This document shows, piece by piece, positions 35,001 through 43,300 of a stretch of DNA of 64,000 nucleotides; position 1 is the stretch's first letter; each line of letters starts with the position of its first letter. The notes under the pieces were generated by a model that made no database searches, was not told the origin of the DNA, and saw only the letters and a list, made by a program, of their open reading frames with translations. The stretch spans positions 62,001 through 126,000 of the forward strand of contig JBGQCF010000001.1 in NCBI GenBank assembly GCA_041495205.1. The letters run 5' to 3'. Origin of the DNA: JAHFRG01 sp041495205. GTDB taxonomy: Bacteria > Pseudomonadota > Gammaproteobacteria > Burkholderiales > JAHFRG01. The position numbers and the translations under genes were made by a program.

Positions 35001-36039
35001 GGCTGTATGGGTTTGGGATGTCATAGGATTGACGCCAAATAGGATCTGCGTAGTAGATTTTGAAAACGAGTTGCATGGTGCGCAAGGCATCTTCGGAGGT
35101 GCCGCTCTGCACCGGTCTGTCATTCAGGATGCAGTCGGCGAACGCGGCAATTTCTGCGTCCCAGGAGAGATCTTTATTGTAGCGGGTAACCTGCTCCTGG
35201 GGATCGCCCTGGTCATTGTCGGGGTCCGCCTGCACTACGGTCAAAGTTTCGGCGCCGTAACTTTTGGTCCCCGACAGAATCCCGCCGAGGATGAGACTGC
35301 CTCGCTCGAGGTTGATATCGAGATGAAAGCGGTGCCGCCATTGGGTGGCCGAGGAATTGAGCATGCCGACAACGCCTTCGGCCGTCCGCATCAGGGCATA
35401 GGCATTGTCTTCCACATCATAGCCCCAGTGGCTGTTAGAGATGAAGCTCTGAACCTCGTTGAACTCACCTCCGAACAGGCGCATGAGGTCAACCATGTGT
35501 ATGCCCTGATCAAGCAGCACCCCGCCCCCGGCAATCTCGCGTTTAGTGCGCCAGTCCCGCTGGTCGAAAGTAATCAGCTTCGCCTTGCCATAGACGCCAC
35601 GCATATTGATGACTCGACCGAGCTCGCCGGAGCGCAGGATTCTGAGGGCATCCTGCACGGACTCGTGGTAGCGATGATTGAAGCCATACATGAGCTTGAG
35701 GGCGGGATACCGGCGCTCGTGGGCGATGACCCGCAGGACGTCTTCGACATTGCGCCCCGGCGGCTTCTCACAAAAAACATGCAATCCGGATTCGAGGCCG
35801 GCAATCGTAACTTCCGCGGCAATATCGTTGGTCATGCAGACTATCAGAATGTCCAGGTCTTCCGTCAGCAAGCGTCGGTAAGCCCTGTAATAGCGAATGC
35901 CATCGGCGAGCGTGCCCTCGCCATCAAAGGTTTGGTCGCACACCGCCACCACGCGCAGACGCGGATCTCGAACGATGCAGTCCTTCCGGCGCTTGCCAAC
36001 CACGCCGAACCCGGCTATGCCGACTTTTAGTTGAGTCAT
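34987..36039 (-). CDS. Gfo/Idh/MocA family NAD(P)-dependent dehydrogenase
   Basis: A 350-residue oxidoreductase. LKVGIAGFGVVGKRR at residues 4-18 is the dinucleotide site, VFCEKPPGRN carries the EKP lysine, and GGGVLLDQGIHMVDLMRLFGG the active-site histidine and aspartate. It shares the fold with the protein at 29459 but is not a close copy. It stands at the start of the cyclitol-like module, overlapping the SIS gene. Oxidation of a cyclitol or sugar hydroxyl is the expected reaction. The 80 bases upstream contain no gene. Confidence 0.88.
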   Translation of the reverse strand: MTQLKVGIAGFGVVGKRRKDCIVRDPRLRVVAVCDQTFDGEGTLADGIRYYRAYRRLLTEDLDILIVCMTNDIAAEVTIAGLESGLHVFCEKPPGRNVEDVLRVIAHERRYPALKLMYGFNHRYHESVQDALRILRSGELGRVINMRGVYGKAKLITFDQRDWRTKREIAGGGVLLDQGIHMVDLMRLFGGEFNEVQSFISNSHWGYDVEDNAYALMRTAEGVVGMLNSSATQWRHRFHLDINLERGSLILGGILSGTKSYGAETLTVVQADPDNDQGDPQEQVTRYNKDLSWDAEIAAFADCILNDRPVQSGTSEDALRTMQLVFKIYYADPIWRQSYDIPNPYSHEQH

Positions 36040-36119
36040 TGTGCCTCGATTTCCTCTCCGGCTAGTACGATAGTCTGTCCGGGTTTTCTGGGCTGAGCCG
36101 GTGGCAGGCAGACTAACAC

Positions 36120-36965
36120 TTACTTAACCCAGATCTGATTGAAAGTATGCTTGGCCGAGCCCGTATCAGAATCGAAATAATCCGCATGCGTTTTTTTCTT
36201 AAGAGTAAAGCCCGTTTCCTTCAGATACATGCTCGCATTGTCGGCCTGAGCGGTGAATTTATCGTTTATTTCAATCAGAATACCTTTTACCTTGAGCAGG
36301 ATAGGTTTCCCGCCTTTGAGAATCAAATGCTCGATGCCATCGACATCCATCTTTATATAGTCAGGCTGGGGAATCTTCAAACGCTCGACTGCGTCGCACA
36401 TGGAAAGGCCGATGGTTGGAAACTCGAAGACTTTACGCATGACTTCACCATCATGGCCATATGACTGACCAAAAGTGGACAGCGCGCCACCCCACTCGGT
36501 GTTCGTCATGTTGAGCTTGCTGGCAGCCAATGTCTCAGCAAGTGGTAGCGGAACGATGGTGATTTGCTCCGTAAGGTCATTGAGAAAGATATTGCGGGCC
36601 AGCAGCTCCAGATTGAAGACCGACGGTTCAAAGGCAAACACCTTGCACCCTCTCTGCTTGGCTGCGTAGCAAGAATAAAGACCAACGTTCGCCCCGATAT
36701 CCCACACAACCGAGCTATTGGGTATGCTATCGATCCATTCGAGGGTCTCTGGTTCCTTTGTAGAAAAAGTGTCGGCACGGTATCTGTTGAGCGCATTGGG
36801 GATGGCAAAGCTCAGGTTCAAACCCAGGTGATTCACCTTTTGTGTTCGGTTCATCGCATTACTGATGATCTGCGCGTAAACATAGCGCCCAACGAAATTT
36901 TTTTCCAGAAGGGCAACCGCCCAATTGATTAGCCGCTTGAGACCCGATTTGATAATTTGTTTCAA
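36120..36965 (-). CDS. FkbM family methyltransferase
   Basis: A 281-residue SAM-dependent methyltransferase. VVWDIGANVGLYSCYAAK near residue 92 is motif I of the FkbM family, FAFEPSVFNLELLARNI motif II, and YIKMDVDGIEHLILKGG carries the metal-binding aspartates. FkbM proteins make O-methyl ethers on sugars or polyketides and are common in polysaccharide loci. The start seems to be TTG 36965 with AGGTG nine bases upstream. Upstream lies a 314-base gap holding a small gene relic, so it may start a new transcript. The target hydroxyl is unknown. Confidence 0.88.
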   Translation of the reverse strand: MKQIIKSGLKRLINWAVALLEKNFVGRYVYAQIISNAMNRTQKVNHLGLNLSFAIPNALNRYRADTFSTKEPETLEWIDSIPNSSVVWDIGANVGLYSCYAAKQRGCKVFAFEPSVFNLELLARNIFLNDLTEQITIVPLPLAETLAASKLNMTNTEWGGALSTFGQSYGHDGEVMRKVFEFPTIGLSMCDAVERLKIPQPDYIKMDVDGIEHLILKGGKPILLKVKGILIEINDKFTAQADNASMYLKETGFTLKKKTHADYFDSDTGSAKHTFNQIWVK

Positions 36966-37126
36966 TTTATAACACCTATTTTGGTAACGTTTCGCCGTAA
37001 TTTCCTAATGCGTTAAGGCCTCCTTAGAAAAAACGCTGCTTAACGCGGAAACTGCGGCATTGAGAAGGGCCTCCGGGCTATTAGCAAAATTTATTAATGA
37101 CGGCGAATCGCCAAAGTCATCTCGGA

Positions 37127-37276
37127 CTATTCTGCCTGGGCCGACTGTCCCGGGTGGGACAACGCCAGATAGAAAACGCGATAACCCAATTTCCTTAATA
37201 TCCGGGCGACAAAATCGAGATGCGAGGGCAGCGCTGCAAATATGATATCCGCTTTCTCGTGACCCATACCTGGCAT
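37127..37276 (-). pseudogene. Small remnant, N-terminus of an unidentified carbohydrate-related protein
   Basis: Three bases after the methyltransferase stop, ATG 37276 opens 49 codons with ADIIFAALPSHLDFVARIL and then KLGYRVFYLAL. The pattern (short beta strand, SH, then a helix and GYxVFYLAL) is that of the first Rossmann unit in GT-B or surface-carbohydrate proteins. It stops at TAG 37127 and no continuation is visible. I take it as the broken start of a lost gene. The remaining gap 36966-37126 shows nothing. Confidence 0.35.
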
Positions 37277-37279
37277 GGA

Positions 37280-38197
37280 TTACGCTTCTATTGCTTTGAA
37301 GAGTACGGCGCGGAAATCCTGGCAGGACAGGATACAGGTCTCACCGGCTGATTGATGTTTCGCGAAATACGCGGCAATGTTTTCGCGGATGGTGGCGCGC
37401 GTGAGATGCTCGATTTCCACCTGAAATGCCCTGCCCAAAGACATCGTGTCGATGACGATCACGCTTTTCTTCGCAATCCGCACGAATTCGTCGACGATTC
37501 TTTGATGGCTCGACTGGGTCTGCAGTATGGTCGGTTCGAGCAGGGTGGAGAAAACGTGGCAGATAAGAACATGATCCACACTTTTATCGGTGAAAGATCC
37601 CAGAAACTCGAAATCGAGGATGCTGCCTTGACTTAGAGTCCGGTTGACGCTCCCGTCCACGCCAGCTTTGGCCACCCGGAGGCAGCGCTCGTCGATGTCG
37701 AAGCCTGTGTACGGCGAACGGGGATACCTGCTCAAAATGAATTTCAGGTTTTGTCCTTTGCCGCAGCCTGCGTCCAGAAAGCTTTCGCCGTCCTTGTAGC
37801 CGATCGTCGCCGGATAGCTATCCAGAAACAACTGCAATCTGCTGTCCAAACCGGCGAACTGATTCATGCACTCCTGCTTTGAAAGCTTATCCAGATTCAG
37901 ATAGCCTCTGCCGCCCTTCGCGTAATGCACGAGATTTTGCGTTTTGTATACCTGCAGGGTGTATTCGGTGCGCGCTTCCTTCCAGATGGCGCGAATGGCG
38001 CGCCAAAACGACGCCTGCAACGCGAACAGCGTCCCGAGGGCAGATGGTCGCCCGAGAACTGGATTTTCGACGGACCGCAGAAATTGCTGATCGCTTATCC
38101 AGATTTCGAAGTGAACCGGCAAACGGACGAGCACCTGAAACAGCGGCTTCAGTTTGCTTGAATACTGATCACGAAGGAGCTGCAGTCGCTTTTTCAT
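37280..38197 (-). CDS. Class I SAM-dependent methyltransferase
   Basis: A 305-residue protein. SFLDAGCGKGQNLKFIL near residue 139 is SAM motif I, GFDIDERCLRVAK motif II, and VDHVLICHVFSTLLEP motif IV. The first 130 residues are basic and helical (LRDQYSSKLKPLFQVLVR), with no known domain, possibly for binding the lipid-linked acceptor. It stands between two relics: the pseI tail on its upstream side and a small broken gene right after its stop. The ATG at 38197 has GAAGGAG farther upstream than ideal. The substrate is unknown. Confidence 0.82.
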   Translation of the reverse strand: MKKRLQLLRDQYSSKLKPLFQVLVRLPVHFEIWISDQQFLRSVENPVLGRPSALGTLFALQASFWRAIRAIWKEARTEYTLQVYKTQNLVHYAKGGRGYLNLDKLSKQECMNQFAGLDSRLQLFLDSYPATIGYKDGESFLDAGCGKGQNLKFILSRYPRSPYTGFDIDERCLRVAKAGVDGSVNRTLSQGSILDFEFLGSFTDKSVDHVLICHVFSTLLEPTILQTQSSHQRIVDEFVRIAKKSVIVIDTMSLGRAFQVEIEHLTRATIRENIAAYFAKHQSAGETCILSCQDFRAVLFKAIEA

Positions 38198-38228
38198 TGT
38201 GACTATGCGATGGGAAGCGGCGACAATG

Positions 38229-38483
38229 TCACCCCACCAATCCCCACCCCATCGGTGTTCCCTTTTTCACATCCCGATTCACCCGGCGGCCGAGGAGCAT
38301 GTCGTAATATTTTGGCGCCAGTCCCATGCCCTGGCGGCGCTCAGGCAGCAGGCGACATGTGGCCGACCACAGGGAGACCGTCGCGCTTCGCATACCGCCT
38401 CGAAGAGCGCGTAGCCGAAAGATCTGTTGATTAGAAAGGACCCGGCGCAGTACGGCTTTCATTTTTCCACCGATTCCAGCCAT
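38229..38483 (-). pseudogene. Duplicated C-terminal fragment of pseudaminic acid synthase fused to an unrelated start
   Basis: The last 35 codons read GMGLAPKYYDMLLGRRVN, then DVKKGTPMGWGLVG, nearly identical to the last residues of the PseI at 40770-41813 (GMGLPPKYYEMLLGRRVN and so on). At about 38336 homology ends; before it come 48 codons (KAVLRRVLSNQQIF onward) of a basic N-terminus that I cannot place. The combined 84-codon frame begins with ATG 38483 directly after the stop of the PFTS gene and could be translated, but it lacks the TIM barrel and cannot be a synthase. It records a duplication or a past second pseI. Confidence 0.75.
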
Positions 38484-40127
38484 CTAAATGTGTGCCACCT
38501 TCAATTGAAAATTGACATGAGAACAAAGCCAGGCCTTAAGCTGGTCCGGCCCCGAGATAATAGGGATTCCATGGGCTGCCCTGTCATCGCTTTGCAAGTG
38601 ACTGGTAGGATCATAATACACGGAAGGCTTGCCCAGCTCCCTGGCGATCAACGCCGTCGAAGTAAACGGCATGGAAATCACCGCGCAACTCGACTCGATA
38701 ACCCGCAAGGCAGAGATTTCTGGTTCAACCAACACAATGCCCCCTCGCTTGGATAGCCTGTCTGCGAAATGCCGGTATTGCGGATGCGCAATGTTGCCAA
38801 TTCTTCGTTTGCGCTTCCACAACATAACTACATCCAACTGGTGAGTGGCATCGGCAATGTGCTCCAGAAACCTTTCACTCGTGGCAGGAATGTAGAATTC
38901 GTAATCGGCACCCAATAAGCAGTAACTTGACAGCCTGTGAGGCGTGATATCGAAAACTGCCACTCCGGGCCTTTCTGGTTGTGGCATCTCGACGGCACTA
39001 CTCTGGAAGTAGATCGGGCCGACGACGCTTACGTTAGCGCTCTCGCCGACGGCACGGCGGACGAAATCCGCTTGATACTCATCCCATACCAGATAGTGAG
39101 GCCAATTCATGGCCTGCCAGCCATACATGAGTTTTGGGTAGCCATTTGGTCGCTTAAAAGATTCGCAATTAGTTGAGTAGAAATAAAAGGTGATCCGAGA
39201 ACCATGCTTTTCCGCTTCGTACGTCCAGAGTGGCCGGTAGATCCAGCCCGAATTGTGGAACAGATAATCCCGAGCCAAACTGTTGGGCTCATACGTGCGT
39301 ATCGTTTCGGCTAAAGATGCTTCGCCAAGCATAAGCGCATGCCACCAACGGCCGCGCAAAAGGTCGAAAACTGCAAGTGCACCTGACGCAATACTCCATC
39401 CAATGAAGCGCACCAATGCACCAATTTGAGTCAATGGCGAGATGGCTGATGGCACCGGGATTACGGGTATGCCGTCAACGGCACTCGGAGCGACACCCTC
39501 GACGCTGTGACATAGCGTATCGAGTTCACCAATTCTGCCAGGCCATTGCTGATACCAGGTCACAATGTCGTGGCTGCGTCCGTCCTTGCAAGGCTGAGGC
39601 AGGTTATCCGCAGTGAGTGTGCCAAAATACGCAAACCTTCCTGGCGCTCGAAACGAGGGACGGATTATTTCCTTCACGCTGCCGGCAAGTCGCCTTGCGA
39701 TTAACACCATCCCGTAAGCGAGAAACAAGGCAACAAAACCGTTCCACGCTAACGCCGACCGAATCTTTGCGACCTTGAAACCGTGCTGCTCGACAACTCG
39801 ACGCCATTCAGGCGGCAGAGGGTGAACCACATCGGAGCCAGGCTTTCCGAGCGCGTAGAGCAGTGCTTTATTGAGATTCAACCCACCCACACGAACCAAC
39901 AGATACTGCCGGATGACAAGTTCCGCATCCGTTAAGCCGGCGCCAAAAATGCGCTTTGAAGCGCGGCCCTTGCATTGGTTTAACCGGGTGTTTGTTAAAG
40001 CTTCTTTAACGGCCGTAATTCTGCCAAGTTGATTCGACACTTTCAGGGACCGATAGCCTCGCATCATGCGCCTAAGACGCCGGCGTCCCCTGCGTTGCAG
40101 TAAATCAGTAATCAAAGGTATTTTCAT
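38484..40127 (-). CDS. Polysaccharide biosynthesis protein with PFTS motif
   Basis: A 547-residue protein without signal peptide. ISMPFTSTALIARELGKPS near residue 505 is the PFTS signature of a family found in capsule and O-antigen loci, and VYYDPTSHLQSDDRAAHG follows. VFDITPHRLSSYCL and VVMLWKRKRRIGNIAH form the other conserved patches. The C-terminal half resembles GT-B transferases that use CMP-activated sugars; the N-terminal half has a hydrophobic stretch near residue 130. In this operon it stands right after the pseudaminic acid genes, so it may transfer the finished nonulosonate. That role is inference. Confidence 0.8.
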   Translation of the reverse strand: MKIPLITDLLQRRGRRRLRRMMRGYRSLKVSNQLGRITAVKEALTNTRLNQCKGRASKRIFGAGLTDAELVIRQYLLVRVGGLNLNKALLYALGKPGSDVVHPLPPEWRRVVEQHGFKVAKIRSALAWNGFVALFLAYGMVLIARRLAGSVKEIIRPSFRAPGRFAYFGTLTADNLPQPCKDGRSHDIVTWYQQWPGRIGELDTLCHSVEGVAPSAVDGIPVIPVPSAISPLTQIGALVRFIGWSIASGALAVFDLLRGRWWHALMLGEASLAETIRTYEPNSLARDYLFHNSGWIYRPLWTYEAEKHGSRITFYFYSTNCESFKRPNGYPKLMYGWQAMNWPHYLVWDEYQADFVRRAVGESANVSVVGPIYFQSSAVEMPQPERPGVAVFDITPHRLSSYCLLGADYEFYIPATSERFLEHIADATHQLDVVMLWKRKRRIGNIAHPQYRHFADRLSKRGGIVLVEPEISALRVIESSCAVISMPFTSTALIARELGKPSVYYDPTSHLQSDDRAAHGIPIISGPDQLKAWLCSHVNFQLKVAHI

Positions 40128-40172
40128 GCGAGATTGAAGATGCGCTCAAAGCCTGGAGAGCTGGAAGAGGAA

Positions 40173-40748
40173 CTACGGTTCGTGGTTTTCAAGACGCCAG
40201 ATCATGGTGAGTGCCCCAGACATAGGCTTCTGAATATGGGGAGTATCAGCCACGACAAACCCAACCTTCTCATATGCCTTCACGGCTGTAAGATTATCCT
40301 TACTAACGCCCAACAAAATCTGCCTGATACTGCGATGTTCCTTGAGCCATCGCGCGCTTGCATTGAGAACCTCTGCTGCTACCCCCTTGCTCCGATAGGC
40401 AGGGTCCCCAATCAACATACCCATGATGGCGTAGCCCAAGCCCGAGTTCACCGGTTCGTACTTGATATTGCCGATGTGCAGTCCGGAGGCCTTCTCGAAG
40501 ATGCCGAGGAAAAGAATGTCGTCTCGCCCAATGCGCTCAAGCACATACTGCCTGAGATCAGAGAGTTTCCGCACTACTGTCGCAGCAGCAATGAACTTCT
40601 TGGATTCCGAATCACTTAGCCAATCGAGGTATCTTTGCGTGACATCCTTTTCGGTAAGCTCACGAAGCAGGAATCGTTCAGTGTTTATTTCAACCTTGGC
40701 AGTCATCTCACGAAGATATTCTATTGCCTGCTCAACACTGGCCGTCAT
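40173..40748 (-). CDS. GNAT-family N-acetyltransferase
   Basis: A 191-residue acetyltransferase of the RimJ/RimL type. INTERFLLRELTEKDVTQRY starts the fold, GIFEKASGLHIGNIKYEPV the middle strands, and DPAYRSKGVAAEVLNASARW the acetyl-CoA binding motif A. It is a stand-alone GNAT, distinct from the GNAT domain fused to PseG at 45267. Its place between PseI and the PFTS protein suggests acetylation of an amino group on the nonulosonate or its precursor. ATG 40748 is chosen; a later ATG at 40706 would also leave the full domain. Confidence 0.82.
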   Translation of the reverse strand: MTASVEQAIEYLREMTAKVEINTERFLLRELTEKDVTQRYLDWLSDSESKKFIAAATVVRKLSDLRQYVLERIGRDDILFLGIFEKASGLHIGNIKYEPVNSGLGYAIMGMLIGDPAYRSKGVAAEVLNASARWLKEHRSIRQILLGVSKDNLTAVKAYEKVGFVVADTPHIQKPMSGALTMIWRLENHEP

Positions 40749-40769
40749 GGTTAGACGCAATCTAGCGCA

Positions 40770-41813
40770 CTACCCCACCAACTCCCACCTCATCGGTGTA
40801 CCCTTCTTCACATCCTGATTTACTCGACGTCCCAAAAGCATCTCGTAATACTTCGGTGGCAATCCCATCCCAGGACGCACACAGCGCAGATTCTCCAGTG
40901 TTAGCACCTCCCCTGCCTTGAGATCTGCTGCAATATAAATTGATCGCCGAAACACCAACGATTTCTTCTCAGCCTCGCTTGGACCATAGGTCACCTGCCC
41001 CAATGACTGCCATGCCCGTTCAGTCTCAACCACCAGCGCACGCAGTTCCTCGGGTTCTAGCGAGAAGCTACTGTCTACGCCGCCATCGGCACGGCGCAGG
41101 GTGAAGTGTTTCTCGATGACCGTGGCACCGTGGGCGACCGCCGCCACCGATGCACCCACTCCCATGGTGTGATCTGACAACCCCACTTCACAGTTGAACA
41201 GAGTGCGTAGGTGAGGAATGGTGAGCACGTTGCTATCTTTTGCTGTAGCTGGATAGGTGCTGGTGCATTTGAGTAAAACAAGATCTCGGCAGCCGGCCTC
41301 GCGGGCGGCGCGCACGGCATCGTCGATTTCGGCCAGTGTCGCCATGCCGGTGGAGATGATCATCGGCTTACCGGTGGTCGCCACCTTTCGGATTAGCGGC
41401 AGATGTACGTTCTCGAACGACGCGATCTTGTAGGCGGGCACATCCAGCCCTTCGAGAAAATCGACCGCGCTTTCGTCGAACGGCGTGCTGAAGCAGAGCA
41501 TGCCCCGTTCGCGCGCCCGCTGCATGATGGGTAAATGCCATTCCCATGGAGTGTAGGCGAGCTTGTAGAGATCGTGCAGACTCTTGCCCTTCCAGAGGCT
41601 CTGCTCGTCATCGATGAAAAATTCGCCCTCTCGGACATCCAGGGTAATGGTATCCGCGGTAAAAGTCTGTAGCTTGAGGGCATGAGCGCCGGCCTTGGCT
41701 GCGGCCTCGACGATTTGCAGCGCCCGTTCAAGCGACTGGTTATGGTTGCCGGACATTTCCGCGATTACAAAAGGCGGCGCGTCGAGTCCGATCTTTCTTT
41801 CAGCTATTTGCAT
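40770..41813 (-). CDS. pseI: Pseudaminic acid synthase (PseI/NeuB family)
   Basis: A 347-residue synthase. FVIAEMSGNHNQSLERAL near residue 15 is the PseI-type opening (sialic acid synthases read AEIGxNHxG), HALKLQTFTADTITLD follows, and STGMATLAEIDDAV, LLKCTSTYPA and GLSDHTMG are barrel-end motifs. The last 60 residues are the SAF/antifreeze-like domain (GMGLPPKYYEMLLGR). It condenses phosphoenolpyruvate with 2,4-diacetamido-2,4,6-trideoxy-L-altrose to give pseudaminic acid. ATG 41813 is right; the frame runs farther upstream only as overlap with the deacetylase gene. The gap to that gene is 11 bases. Confidence 0.94.
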   Translation of the reverse strand: MQIAERKIGLDAPPFVIAEMSGNHNQSLERALQIVEAAAKAGAHALKLQTFTADTITLDVREGEFFIDDEQSLWKGKSLHDLYKLAYTPWEWHLPIMQRARERGMLCFSTPFDESAVDFLEGLDVPAYKIASFENVHLPLIRKVATTGKPMIISTGMATLAEIDDAVRAAREAGCRDLVLLKCTSTYPATAKDSNVLTIPHLRTLFNCEVGLSDHTMGVGASVAAVAHGATVIEKHFTLRRADGGVDSSFSLEPEELRALVVETERAWQSLGQVTYGPSEAEKKSLVFRRSIYIAADLKAGEVLTLENLRCVRPGMGLPPKYYEMLLGRRVNQDVKKGTPMRWELVG

Positions 41814-41824
41814 GGTCGTCCTGC

Positions 41825-42514
41825 CTAGCGTGAAATAAGCTTGCGTCCGAGGATGAAGGCTTCTGCCGCTTCCACGCCAACTGTCGCTCCGCGCCAGCGC
41901 GCCAGAGCTTCCACCGCCTGCAGCGATCGCGGATGGGGAAATTCCCGCAATTCGCCGGCATAGGCGCTGAGGGCGGAGCGCTTGATGTCCAGCGTGGCCG
42001 AAATATCCACAAAATAATTGGGCAGGAAAGGTTCCGCCGAGCCCGGAGGACGCCATTCCGTGGAGGACGGCACTTCGAAGAACAGCAACTCCTGAACCGG
42101 ATGCCCGGGCTGCGGCCGGCAGGCGGCGATTACGGCCTCATGCACCACTTGATGATCGATGTTCACATCGCCGGAGTGGTGAGTGAGCAGCGTTGACGGC
42201 CGGTATCGATCGATGAAACTTTCGATCTTCTTGACCACATCCAACAGGTCCAGCCCGTCGAGGCGGTTATCCGGCAAAGCCAGGCTTTCCACCGAAGCAC
42301 AACCTAGGATACCGCAGGCGGCTTGTGCCGCCGCATTTCGCGCCGCCATTCGACCGACATCGCCTGAACTTGCAGCCTCCGGCGCCCTCGAGCCTTCCCC
42401 ATCGGCCATAAGCAATACATGCACTGAGCGGCCCTCTTGCGCATAGCGGGCGATGGTTCCGCCGCAACCGAGCACTTCGTCATCTGGATGAGCCGCTACT
42501 ATCAGGATAGACAT
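41825..42514 (-). CDS. PIG-L (LmbE-like) family deacetylase
   Basis: A 229-residue Zn-dependent deacetylase. ILIVAAHPDDEVLGCGGTI at residues 3-21 has the AHPDD zinc and base motif, and HHSGDVNIDHQVVHEAV near residue 107 the distal HxxH ligand. PIG-L enzymes remove N-acetyl groups from GlcNAc-type sugars, and homologues occur in nonulosonate loci. Here it lies between pseI and a phosphatase-like gene. It could free an amine of the pseudaminic acid precursor or product so that another acyl group can be attached, perhaps by the ATP-grasp enzyme at 44258. This use is inference; the family call is firm. Confidence 0.9.
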   Translation of the reverse strand: MSILIVAAHPDDEVLGCGGTIARYAQEGRSVHVLLMADGEGSRAPEAASSGDVGRMAARNAAAQAACGILGCASVESLALPDNRLDGLDLLDVVKKIESFIDRYRPSTLLTHHSGDVNIDHQVVHEAVIAACRPQPGHPVQELLFFEVPSSTEWRPPGSAEPFLPNYFVDISATLDIKRSALSAYAGELREFPHPRSLQAVEALARWRGATVGVEAAEAFILGRKLISR

Positions 42515-42517
42515 GAG

Positions 42518-43300
42518 CTAGTCCAATTTCGCCGTCAAAACGTTCCTGACAAGGTACGCGGAAATATTGCGTCCGAGGAGCGCGTCCCTCGACGCCACCA
42601 ATCCCTGATGGGTGCCGCGACCCGTGTATTTGATGGATTGGCCGTGCAGGTCGGTCAGGCGCCCTCCTGCCTCGGAAAGAATGAGTTCCGGCCCGGCAAC
42701 ATCCCAATCTCTAACCGGCACATCTTTGGCGAACGCGTCAGCCGAACCCTCGGCAACACGGCAAATCTTCAATCCCAGGCTTCCGCTTTCGATATATCCT
42801 TTGAATGACAAGTCGTTGTACACGCCAGCCGCCATCCCTCTGGGTTCAGGATAATTGTCAATCAACGTCAGACCCAGCGTCGTCTTGTATGGAAGCCGGC
42901 GACCATTCATGAACGCGCCAGAACCCCGGTTTGCAACAAACATCTCATCCGTGGCGGGCGCATAAACAACCGCAATCAGCGGTTCGCCATGGTCCATTAG
43001 GGCAAGCTGAGTGACATATCCGGAAAAACCGGCAATGTAACTCGCAGTACCGTCGATCGGATCAATCAGCCAATAGCGCCCTTCGCGGAAATCAGGCGGC
43101 CCTCCCCGATCTTCCTCGCTGATTACAGGGTATTGGGTATGCAATCTGGACAACCCGGCGCAAATCATTTGATGCGCCCACTCGTCAGCCTTTGCGTGAT
43201 ACTGGGTGCCGTCCCACGACCCTTCGGCTCCACCGTCGGAAAGCCAGCCCCTAAGCGACGCGCCTACTTCGCGCATCATGCCGCTCAAGGCGTCAAGCAT
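42518..43300 (-). CDS. Inositol monophosphatase/CysQ-family phosphatase
   Basis: A 260-residue Mg-dependent phosphatase. VISEEDRGG near residue 60, YWLIDPIDGTASYIAG at 75-90 and DWDVAGPELILSEAGG near 200 are the three metal-binding motifs of the family. Relatives remove phosphate from inositol phosphates, 3'-phosphoadenosine nucleotides or sugar phosphates. In this operon a sugar-phosphate substrate or removal of a nucleotide by-product are both possible. ATG 43300 shares one base with the preceding stop (TGATG). The neighbours are the PIG-L deacetylase and an SDR. Confidence 0.87.
   Translation of the reverse strand: MLDALSGMMREVGASLRGWLSDGGAEGSWDGTQYHAKADEWAHQMICAGLSRLHTQYPVISEEDRGGPPDFREGRYWLIDPIDGTASYIAGFSGYVTQLALMDHGEPLIAVVYAPATDEMFVANRGSGAFMNGRRLPYKTTLGLTLIDNYPEPRGMAAGVYNDLSFKGYIESGSLGLKICRVAEGSADAFAKDVPVRDWDVAGPELILSEAGGRLTDLHGQSIKYTGRGTHQGLVASRDALLGRNISAYLVRNVLTAKLD

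Noticed and set aside
34972..36030. Long plus-strand open frame of 352 codons
   Set aside because: It is the antisense of a Gfo/Idh/MocA gene with clear NAD and EKP motifs; the plus-strand translation has no recognisable domain.
40770..42056. Longer start for the pseI gene, giving 428 residues
   Set aside because: The first 81 residues have no likeness to the family and are out-of-frame overlap with the deacetylase gene; ATG 41813 gives the normal length.
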